DNA of 64,000 bases from an uncultured Acetatifactor sp. (lineage in GTDB: Bacteria; Bacillota; Clostridia; Lachnospirales; Lachnospiraceae): assembly GCA_934436435.1 (NCBI GenBank), contig CAKSAN010000008.1:1-64000 (forward strand). The letters run 5' to 3'. This document shows positions 57,646-64,000 of this stretch, piece by piece (within the stretch, counting starts at the first letter, position 1; every line of letters starts with the position of its first letter). The position numbers and the translations under genes are program-made. The notes under the pieces were generated by a model. That model worked only from the letters and a program-made list of their open reading frames with translations. It was not told the origin of the DNA and searched no databases.

Positions 57646-58119
57646 CTATTCCTGCCAACCCTTACAGACGTCTATCCACTGCAGGAAGTTTGAATATTTT
57701 TCTAATTCAGATATTGTTAATTCAATTGCACTGTTTGAACTTCCTGCGGCCGGAAATACTGTTTCAAATCTTTTTAATGATTCATCTAAATATACTTTCA
57801 CATTCTTATTTACCGCAAAAGGACATACACCACCGATGGCATGACCAATAATTGCTTCTACTTCTTCCCCAGGTATCATTTTTGCCTTTGTTCCAAAAAA
57901 GTGCTTATATTTTGCATTATCAATTTTGGTATCACCGGCTGTAACAATCAGGATCGGTTGTTCTCCAACTAGAAAAGACATAGTTTTGGCAATTCGTTTT
58001 CCTTCACAATGAAGAGCCTCTGCTGCTAATTCTACAGTAGCACTGGATACATCAAATTCCAAAATATGATCCTCCATATGAAAAGGTTTAAAATATTCTC
58101 TTACTTTATTAATAGCCAT
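57646..58119 (-). CDS. YbaK/EbsC-family aminoacyl-tRNA deacylase
   Basis: This 157-residue protein of the YbaK/ProX editing family hydrolyses wrongly charged tRNA in trans, typically Cys-tRNA(Pro) or related species. Visible features are the helix AAEALHCEGKRIAKTMSF, KIDNAKYKHFFGTKAKM, and the substrate-pocket segment GHAIGGVCPFAV. ATG at 58119 follows GAGGTG; a GTG at 58128 is less likely. Which tRNA it edits cannot be told. Confidence 0.9.
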   Translation of the reverse strand: MAINKVREYFKPFHMEDHILEFDVSSATVELAAEALHCEGKRIAKTMSFLVGEQPILIVTAGDTKIDNAKYKHFFGTKAKMIPGEEVEAIIGHAIGGVCPFAVNKNVKVYLDESLKRFETVFPAAGSSNSAIELTISELEKYSNFLQWIDVCKGWQE

Positions 58120-58296
58120 CTTGTTCACCTCGTTATTTATTACATAGATTTTGAAACAGTTTTATCCTAACATAGTCAGTAGAACAAAACAAGTACATAG
58201 TACATAGATATTCTTTACCGGCCGTAAAACAGATTTTTTAATAAACCTGGTTTGAACTATTATATATTTACTAGATATAGGGTTATTTTCATATAA

Positions 58297-58312
58297 TGTT
58301 TCACGTGAAACA
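58297..58312. promoter_or_regulatory. parS: parS centromere site 1
   Basis: TGTTTCACGTGAAACA is the perfect 16-bp parS palindrome bound by Spo0J/ParB. Confidence 0.95.
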
Positions 58313-58346
58313 TTGTATGAAAAGATAAGAATATAATACTAGATAA

Positions 58347-58362
58347 TGTTTCACGTGAAACA
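58347..58362. promoter_or_regulatory. parS: parS centromere site 2
   Basis: A second perfect TGTTTCACGTGAAACA, 50 bp from the first (measured start to start), forms a tandem centromere next to soj-spo0J. Confidence 0.95.
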
Positions 58363-58520
58363 TTGTAACCCAAGATATAGTGGATGAAAATGTGAAACAT
58401 TTTATAAAAGCAGCGTGAAACATAATACTTTTGAAATGAAATTACAATGTCTGCCCACAACATCTTGTGTTTGCTTTAATAAATGTGTATAAAGTATCAT
58501 GTTTTTATAGCATTTTAGCC

Positions 58521-58549
58521 TTGTAACATAGAAATGCTCATGCTATTAT
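58521..58549 (+). promoter_or_regulatory. Promoter of the soj-spo0J gene set
   Basis: TTGTAA (58521-58526) and TATTAT (58544-58549) are 17 bases apart, about 40 bases before the first start codon. Confidence 0.6.
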
Positions 58550-58587
58550 TATAGAGTGGTTTACATCACAGAATGGAGGATTATTTA

Positions 58588-58839
58588 ATGTTAGAATTTA
58601 AATATGATACACAGTTATTAATTGAGGGAACAGATCTGGATGAAGATGAAATCAACGACTACATCACAGAACATTTCAAGGGAGATTGTCTGTTAGCAGT
58701 AGGAGATGAGGAACTGATTAAGATCCATTTCCATACCAATGAGCCTTGGAAGGTTTTGGAGTATTGTGCTTCTCTCGGAGAAATCTATGATATTGTTGTA
58801 GAAGATATGGACAGACAGTCCAGAGGTTTGCACGGTTAA
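58588..58839 (+). CDS. Small protein resembling the C-terminal domain of FakA/YloV
   Basis: This 83-residue protein resembles the C-terminal domain of the DAK2-type fatty-acid kinase subunit FakA: a segment with GDCLLAVGDEELIKIHFHTNEP, then KVLEYCASLGEIYDIVVEDM. In FakA that domain contacts the fatty-acid-carrying FakB partner and the dimer. As a free-standing protein it has no kinase active site. ATG at 58588 follows GGAGGA; an ATG five codons earlier overlaps that site. It precedes soj by 31 bp and is likely co-transcribed with it. Function unknown. Confidence 0.75.
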   Translation: MLEFKYDTQLLIEGTDLDEDEINDYITEHFKGDCLLAVGDEELIKIHFHTNEPWKVLEYCASLGEIYDIVVEDMDRQSRGLHG

Positions 58840-58870
58840 ATTAACAAGAAGGACATGGTGGAAAATAAAT

Positions 58871-59632
58871 ATGGGTAGAATTATTGCAATAGCAAACCAG
58901 AAGGGTGGCGTAGGTAAGACAACTACGTCCATTAATTTGTCTGCATCTCTGGCTGCAAAAGGTAAAAAAGTATTAGTAATCGACACAGATCCTCAGGGAA
59001 ATACTACCAGTGGATTTGGAATTGAAAAGAATGAATTGGAAGATACCATTTATGAATTGATTCTGGGAGAATGCTCCATCAGAGATTGTATTATTTCAGA
59101 TGTTATCAAAAATGTATCCGTGGTTCCTTCCAATGTAAATCTGGCGGCGGCTGAGATCGAACTGATCGGAGTAGATAAGAAGGAATTCATATTAAAGAAT
59201 GAAGTGGATTATGTCAAAGAAGATTATGATTTTATTATAATTGATTGTCCTCCTTCTCTGAATATGTTAACCATCAATTCTATGACTACAGCAGATAGTG
59301 TATTAGTTCCTATTCAGTGTGAGTATTATGCGTTGGAGGGATTGAGTCAGCTGATTCATACTATTAATCTGGTAAAAGAAAGATTGAACCCCAATCTTAA
59401 TATTGACGGTGTTGTTTTCACTATGTATGATTCCCGTACCAATCTGTCTATGCAGGTGGTAGAAAATGTCAAACAAAATCTGAATCAAAAGGTGTATAAT
59501 ACATTGATTCCCAGAAATATCAGACTGGCAGAAGCACCCAGTTATGGTATGCCTATCAATATGTATGATCCTAAATCTGCCGGGGCGGAAGCATATATGC
59601 AGTTGGCAGAAGAAGTCATAAAAAACAAATAG
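58871..59632 (+). CDS. soj: Chromosome-partitioning ATPase Soj (ParA)
   Basis: This 253-residue ParA ATPase has the deviant Walker A NQKGGVGKTTTSINL near residue 10, then VIDTDPQGNTTSG and IIDCPPSLN. Soj binds DNA as an ATP dimer, regulates DnaA and helps segregate origins together with Spo0J. It lies upstream of spo0J by 26 bp and downstream of two parS sites. Confidence 0.97.
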   Translation: MGRIIAIANQKGGVGKTTTSINLSASLAAKGKKVLVIDTDPQGNTTSGFGIEKNELEDTIYELILGECSIRDCIISDVIKNVSVVPSNVNLAAAEIELIGVDKKEFILKNEVDYVKEDYDFIIIDCPPSLNMLTINSMTTADSVLVPIQCEYYALEGLSQLIHTINLVKERLNPNLNIDGVVFTMYDSRTNLSMQVVENVKQNLNQKVYNTLIPRNIRLAEAPSYGMPINMYDPKSAGAEAYMQLAEEVIKNK

Positions 59633-59658
59633 AGAGAAGAGTATAGGAGAAGAACGGT

Positions 59659-60558
59659 ATGGCAGCAAGAGGATTGGGAAAAGGTCTGGACTCCCTGATA
59701 CCTAATGCATTAGGGGAAACAAAGACAAAAAAGGAAGCAGTAGCCAAAGAAAAAACAGAGAAGGTAACAGGAGACAAGGAACCGCAGACCCTTGTGAAGA
59801 TTACAAAGGTAGAGCCGAACAGAGAACAGCCTCGTAAGAATTTTGATGAGGATGCGTTACAGGAACTGGCGGATTCTATCAAACAGTTCGGTCTGTTACA
59901 GCCAATTCTGGTACAGGATCGTAAAGATTATTATGAAATCATTGCCGGCGAGAGAAGATGGCGTGCAGCCAAGCTGGCAGGTCTGAAGGAAGTTCCGGTT
60001 ATCATTCGCAATTACACAGAGCAGGAGATCGTAGAGATTTCCCTGATCGAGAATATTCAGCGTGAGGATCTGAACCCTATAGAAGAAGCACAGGCTTATA
60101 AAAGACTTCTGACAGAGTTTCACCTGAAACAGGATGAGGTAGCGGAAAGAGTATCCAAGAGTCGTGCCGCAGTAACCAATTCTATCCGTCTGTTGAAATT
60201 GAATGACGATGTACAGCGCATGGTGGTAGATGAGATGATCAGCACCGGACATGCGAGAGCATTGCTGGCAGTAGAAAATCCGGAAGAACAGTATAATCTG
60301 GCACAGCGTATTTTTGATGAAAAGCTGAGTGTTCGTGATGTAGAAAAGCTGGTAAAGAATCTACATAAACCTGCGAAGCCGAAAAAGACCGATGACAAGA
60401 CTATGCAGGTAATCTATCAGGACATTGAAGAAAAGCTGAAACAAAAGCTTGGAAGAAAAGTTACCGTAACATCCAAGGGAGAAGGATCCGGTAAGATCGA
60501 AATTGAATTTTACAATCATGAGGATCTGGACAGACTGTTGGATGTATTAAATAAGTAA
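59659..60558 (+). CDS. spo0J: Chromosome-partitioning protein Spo0J (ParB)
   Basis: This 299-residue CTPase clamp loads at parS and recruits SMC. The CTP-binding motifs are AGERRWRAAKLAG and ENIQREDLNPIEEA; the parS-recognising helix-turn-helix is around DEVAERVSKSRAAVTNSIRL. A basic linker and C-terminal dimer domain follow. It is distinct from the element-borne ParB-like protein. Confidence 0.97.
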   Translation: MAARGLGKGLDSLIPNALGETKTKKEAVAKEKTEKVTGDKEPQTLVKITKVEPNREQPRKNFDEDALQELADSIKQFGLLQPILVQDRKDYYEIIAGERRWRAAKLAGLKEVPVIIRNYTEQEIVEISLIENIQREDLNPIEEAQAYKRLLTEFHLKQDEVAERVSKSRAAVTNSIRLLKLNDDVQRMVVDEMISTGHARALLAVENPEEQYNLAQRIFDEKLSVRDVEKLVKNLHKPAKPKKTDDKTMQVIYQDIEEKLKQKLGRKVTVTSKGEGSGKIEIEFYNHEDLDRLLDVLNK

Positions 60559-60599
60559 GAAAAAAGAGAGATGCACAAAAGAAAGGCACGGTTATTAAT

Positions 60600-61118
60600 A
60601 TGAGTAGTACTTTTTTGAATCAGATCGGTCTGGGTGGATTTGACCTGGGATACCTTCTGATCGGAATGGGTGCAGTGATTTTATTGCTGATCATCTTTTT
60701 GATCCTGTTGATCGTTCAGATCAGAAAGACAAGCAAATTAAAAAAGAGACTTGACAAGTTTCTCAGTGGTAAAGACGGAGCAAGTCTGGAAAAGGATATT
60801 GCCGGTCTGTATGAGGATAATAAATTTCTCAAAGCAAATACAGAGAAAAATAAGAAAGATATTCGCACTTTATATAAGAATATGGAATCCACTTATCAGA
60901 AAATGGGACTGGTAAAATACGATGCATTCAACCAGATGGGCGGACAGCTGAGCTTTTCCCTGGCTCTGTTGGATGAAAATAATAATGGTTTTATTATCAA
61001 CTCTGTACATAGTTCTGAGGGATGTTATTCTTATACAAAGGAAATTAAGCTTGGCCAGTGTGCTATTGATCTTGGAGCAGAAGAAGCAGAGGCACTTGCC
61101 ATGGCAATGGGAGAATAA
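60600..61118 (+). CDS. DUF4446 membrane protein
   Basis: This 172-residue protein has one transmembrane helix near the N-terminus (about 20-42) and a coiled-coil segment (about 48-95). The DUF4446 domain follows: MGLVKYDAFNQMGGQLSFSL, then LLDENNNGFIINSVHSSE. Members are found downstream of parAB in many clostridia; their function is unknown. The ribosome site (AAAGG, about 12 bases away) is weak. Confidence 0.88.
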   Translation: MSSTFLNQIGLGGFDLGYLLIGMGAVILLLIIFLILLIVQIRKTSKLKKRLDKFLSGKDGASLEKDIAGLYEDNKFLKANTEKNKKDIRTLYKNMESTYQKMGLVKYDAFNQMGGQLSFSLALLDENNNGFIINSVHSSEGCYSYTKEIKLGQCAIDLGAEEAEALAMAMGE

Positions 61119-61130
61119 AGAGGTTTTCAT

Positions 61131-62183
61131 ATGAAGAGAATGAAACTGAGCGAGCTGACCGGAAACGAAATTCTTGCACAGTCATTGATGACTTGGGATT
61201 ATCAGGTCATTCTTCCGGAAGGCGCAGTATTAAAAAAAGAATATATCGATAAGATAGAAGAAATGGGTATTCTGGAGGTATATGTAAAAGAATACCAGGA
61301 CAATGAAATTGTAATACTTAAAAAAAATATTGAAATATCCATAAAAAGCAAAGTAAAAAGTATTCTGGAGAGACATACTTATCAGAATAATAAGGAACTG
61401 CAAGGGCTGACCCAGGCGGCAGATGAGATCATTGCCAATATTCTGGATGAAAAAGAAGTTGTGGAAAAGGTGTTTGATATCAAAGAGCGGAGTGCAGATA
61501 TTTATGAACATTCCATCAGTCTGAGTTCCCTGGCCATTCTGACAGCACTTCGACTGGATGTAGACAAGCAAACGATTCATGATATTGGCGTAGGATGTCT
61601 GTTGCATGATATCGGACTGCGGTATACTACTTTGGATTATGAAGGAAAAACCATGGAGGATATGAAGCCGGAAGCACTGGCTGAGTATAAGAAACATCCG
61701 GTCTATGGATATACTTCCGTAAAGGATGAAAAATGGATCTCAGATGAGGGGAAGAAGATCATCCTGTATCATCATGAAAGACTGGACGGATCCGGATTTC
61801 CTCTTCGCCTGAAGGAAGCCGAGATTCCCTTTTCCTGTCAGATTGTATCCGTATGCGATGCTTTCGATGAGATGATCTGCGGCATTGCCCAGAGGAGAAG
61901 CAAAGTCTATGAAGCGGTAGAATATTTAAAAAGCTTTAAAAATGAGAAATATAATGGTAAAATAGTAGACGCGTTTTTAAGTTTTACAGCTGTCTATCCT
62001 GCCGGAAGTCATGTACTGACCAGTGACGGAGAAGAAGCAATTGTGGTATCACAGAACAAAGATTTTCAGGATCGTCCAGTGATCCGCATTATTCGCGATA
62101 AGGACGGACGGGAATTGAAGGAAGAAAAAATTCTGGATCTCGTGAAGGTTCTGAATGTGTATATTGAAAAAGGATTAGAATAA
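61131..62183 (+). CDS. HD-GYP domain phosphodiesterase-like protein
   Basis: This 350-residue protein has a short N-terminal region of unknown fold (about 1-90) and an HD-GYP domain (about 130-280): EHSISLSSLAIL, LLHDIGLRYTT, HHERLDGSGFP. HD-GYP proteins hydrolyse cyclic di-GMP. Here the GYP signature reads LDGSGFP, as in many active members. A C-terminal beta-rich segment follows. It lies 12 bp after the DUF4446 gene. Confidence 0.9.
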   Translation: MKRMKLSELTGNEILAQSLMTWDYQVILPEGAVLKKEYIDKIEEMGILEVYVKEYQDNEIVILKKNIEISIKSKVKSILERHTYQNNKELQGLTQAADEIIANILDEKEVVEKVFDIKERSADIYEHSISLSSLAILTALRLDVDKQTIHDIGVGCLLHDIGLRYTTLDYEGKTMEDMKPEALAEYKKHPVYGYTSVKDEKWISDEGKKIILYHHERLDGSGFPLRLKEAEIPFSCQIVSVCDAFDEMICGIAQRRSKVYEAVEYLKSFKNEKYNGKIVDAFLSFTAVYPAGSHVLTSDGEEAIVVSQNKDFQDRPVIRIIRDKDGRELKEEKILDLVKVLNVYIEKGLE

Positions 62184-62220
62184 TGCTGCATAAATATATG
62201 TCAGCAGAATGGAGGAAGTC

Positions 62221-63507
62221 ATGATAGACATTAAATTTTTAAGAGAAAATCCCGAGGTAGTCAAGGAGAACATCCGCAAGAAATATCAGGATGAAAAGCT
62301 GCCTCTGGTAGATGAGGTGATCGCACTGGATGCCGAGAGCAGAAAGGCAAAGCAGGAAGCAGATGATCTGCGTGCTTCCAGAAACCGTATCTCCAAAGAG
62401 ATCGGTGCGCTGATGGGTCAGGGCAAGAAGGAAGAGGCAGAAGCAAAGAAGGCAGAAGTAGCTGCCGGTGCAAAGCGTCTGGCAGAGCTGGAAGCTTCCG
62501 AGACAGAGTTGCAGGAGAAGATCACCAAGATCATGATGGTCATTCCCAACATTATCGATGCGTCTGTTCCTATCGGTAAAGACGACAGTCAGAACGTAGA
62601 AATCGAAAAATTCGGCGAGCCCGTAGTTCCTGAGTTTGAGGTTCCCTATCATGCAGATATTCTGGATCGTCTGAATGGTCTGGATAAAGAGAGCGCAGGA
62701 CGTACCAGCGGTAATGGTTTCTATTACCTGATGGGCGATGCAGCAAGAATCCATTCCGCAATGATCAGCTATGCAAGAGACTTCATGATCGACAAGGGAT
62801 TCACTTATTGCATTCCTCCTTTCATGATCCGCAGCAGCGTAGTAAACGGCGTTATGAGCTTCGCAGAAATGGAAGCTATGATGTATAAGATCGAAGGCGA
62901 GGATCTGTACCTGATCGGTACTTCCGAGCATTCTATGATCGGTAAGTTCAAGGGTCAGATCGTAGACGAGAATAGCCTGCCTATTACCATGACTTCTTAT
63001 TCCCCTTGCTTCCGTAAGGAAGTAGGTTCTCACGGAATAGAGGAGAGAGGTGTCTACCGCGTACACCAGTTCGAAAAGCAGGAGATGGTAGTGCTGTGTA
63101 AGCCCGAGGATTCCATGGACTGGTATAACAAAATGTGGTCCTATACTGTAGAGTTCTTCCGCAGCCTGGATGTACCGGTTCGTACTCTGGAGTGCTGTAG
63201 CGGTGACCTGGCAGATCTGAAGGTGAAATCCTGTGACGTAGAAGCATGGAGCCCCAGACAGAAGAAGTACTTTGAGGTCGGTTCCTGTTCTACTCTGGGT
63301 GATGCACAGGCAAGACGTCTGGGTATCCGTACCAAGGGTGAAAACGGAACTTATCTGGTACACACACTGAACAATACTGTACTGGCTTCTCCCAGAGGAC
63401 TGATCGCATTTCTGGAGAACAACGTAAATGAGGATGGCAGCGTGAATATTCCTGTTGCTCTGCGTCCTTACATGGGTGGCAAGGAGAAAGTCCTGCCTAA
63501 GAAATAA
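62221..63507 (+). CDS. serS: Serine--tRNA ligase
   Basis: This 428-residue class II synthetase has an N-terminal long coiled-coil arm (about 25-105) that contacts the tRNA extra arm. Motif 2 is SPCFRKEVGSHGIEERGVYR, and motif 3 is in the C-terminal region (TLNNTVLASPRGLIAFLE). ATG at 62221 follows GGAGGAAG; an ATG at 62209 overlaps it. No T-box leader is seen in the 37-base gap upstream. Confidence 0.97.
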   Translation: MIDIKFLRENPEVVKENIRKKYQDEKLPLVDEVIALDAESRKAKQEADDLRASRNRISKEIGALMGQGKKEEAEAKKAEVAAGAKRLAELEASETELQEKITKIMMVIPNIIDASVPIGKDDSQNVEIEKFGEPVVPEFEVPYHADILDRLNGLDKESAGRTSGNGFYYLMGDAARIHSAMISYARDFMIDKGFTYCIPPFMIRSSVVNGVMSFAEMEAMMYKIEGEDLYLIGTSEHSMIGKFKGQIVDENSLPITMTSYSPCFRKEVGSHGIEERGVYRVHQFEKQEMVVLCKPEDSMDWYNKMWSYTVEFFRSLDVPVRTLECCSGDLADLKVKSCDVEAWSPRQKKYFEVGSCSTLGDAQARRLGIRTKGENGTYLVHTLNNTVLASPRGLIAFLENNVNEDGSVNIPVALRPYMGGKEKVLPKK

Positions 63508-63551
63508 GTAGTATTTTATGAAAATGACACAGACGGAAAGAGGGTGATTTT

Positions 63552-64000
63552 TTGCATAAATATATGAGAGCTATCGGGTTCAGTGAGTATACGGACCGGA
63601 AGAAATTAAAAGAATTACTGACAGACGTGATCATGAATTCCGATCATCGCACATATACCATGAATCAGGAGGGAATCCTTCTGGGTGAATTCAGCAAAAA
63701 TCACACTGCCACGAAAGCTAAAGGAGCTGTGGAATCCGGCGCCTTTGGTGTGGCCGTCTGTGGGGAATTTGACGATAATGACAAGTTCATCTATGAATAT
63801 TATTTTCCGTATCTGACGGGAAGCGGCATTACCTCTTACGAAGATGTCTCCGTGGAACGTCATGCGGATAAGGATTCCTATGCCGGTATCTGTGATGATA
63901 TCAAGGTGGGAATTTCCCTGATCTTTTACCTGCGGAACCGGATTCCCTACATCAAGGCCCAGAGCACCGGAAAATTACCGATCCGCGGTACCACATTGAC
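63552..64000 (+). CDS. DUF3881-type protein, 3' end cut by the window
   Basis: The frame is open from a TTG at 63552 to the window end, giving about 150 residues (MHKYMRAIGFSEYTDRKKLK, SFRSVERHADKD-like mid part, ISLIFYLRNRIPYIKAQSTG). It resembles DUF3881, a family almost confined to Lachnospiraceae with no known role. GAGGGTG precedes the TTG by six or seven bases; an in-frame ATG follows at 63564. It reads in the same direction as serS. Confidence 0.75.
   Translation, partial: MHKYMRAIGFSEYTDRKKLKELLTDVIMNSDHRTYTMNQEGILLGEFSKNHTATKAKGAVESGAFGVAVCGEFDDNDKFIYEYYFPYLTGSGITSYEDVSVERHADKDSYAGICDDIKVGISLIFYLRNRIPYIKAQSTGKLPIRGTTL

Larger units (their letters stand above)
58129..58587. other. 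Non-coding region with parS sites and promoter
   Basis: This stretch holds no supported gene. It contains two perfect parS sites (58297-58312 and 58347-58362), two half-site-like GTGAAACAT words at 58391 and 58414, and a promoter for the following genes at 58521-58549. Confidence 0.7.

Noticed and set aside
62184..62220. T-box leader considered upstream of serS
   Set aside because: The gap is only 37 bases and lacks a T-box sequence or antiterminator stem.
62239..63363. 374-residue open frame antisense to serS
   Set aside because: It is fully covered by the well-supported serS frame and its composition is that of a shadow (Cys- and Tyr-rich, no family).

Overview
The window is chromosomal DNA of a Gram-positive anaerobe of the Clostridia, most likely a Lachnospiraceae member. 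It has low-to-moderate GC and AGGAGG-type ribosome binding sites. The order around the replication origin is gyrA-gyrB-recF-yaaA-dnaN-dnaA / oriC / rpmH-rnpA-yidD-yidC-jag. Two perfect parS sites precede soj-spo0J, and DUF4446 and DUF3881 genes (the latter typical of Lachnospiraceae) lie further right. The species cannot be named from the sequence alone.

Region A (1 to about 25,760) is accessory DNA: the right end of an integrative conjugative or mobilizable element inserted at the 3' end of the rRNA methyltransferase gene rlmD/rumA. Its backbone, read leftward from the junction, is a ParB-like protein, TnpV, actin-like ParM with ParR, a non-coding segment that may hold oriT, MobC and a MOBP-type relaxase. 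The integrase and the other attachment site must lie left of the window. Its cargo is a defence island of about 18 kb, with twelve genes on the minus strand reading from one clear promoter at 19,341-19,369. In order these are a small HTH protein, a PLD-SNF2 helicase, DUF4391, an ORF6N regulator with a PLD-like tail, a PD-(D/E)xK-like protein, type III Mod, type III Res, an unknown helical protein, a YdbC/PC4-like ssDNA binder, a Shedu-like DUF4263 protein, a chimeric DUF2971/AlbA_2-type regulator and a 1438-residue Avs-like STAND NTPase. The first seven look like an enlarged type III restriction-modification system. The last five look like add-on defence modules.

Region B (25,723-37,697) is ordinary chromosome: rlmD, an FprA flavodiiron protein, YhaM, an HtrA-like protein that has lost its whole catalytic triad, mutS2, an OmpR/HAMP-kinase two-component pair, an unrecognised conserved gene and a CPA2 cation/proton antiporter.

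Region C (37,719-47,600) is the origin. gyrA, gyrB (with an insertion of about 100 residues), recF, yaaA, dnaN and dnaA run leftward, away from an oriC of about 270 bp rich in DnaA boxes. An 18-bp tandem repeat duplicates the last codons and stop of dnaA.

Region D (47,463-64,000) runs rightward. It holds rpmH-rnpA-yidD-yidC-jag, a membrane sulfatase-fold gene, mnmE-mnmG-rsmG, a NarL-type two-component system behind a LexA-like palindrome, a YbaK deacylase, parS sites, a small protein resembling the FakA C-terminus, soj-spo0J, DUF4446, an HD-GYP protein, serS and a DUF3881 gene cut by the window end. I saw no tRNA, rRNA or CRISPR array.
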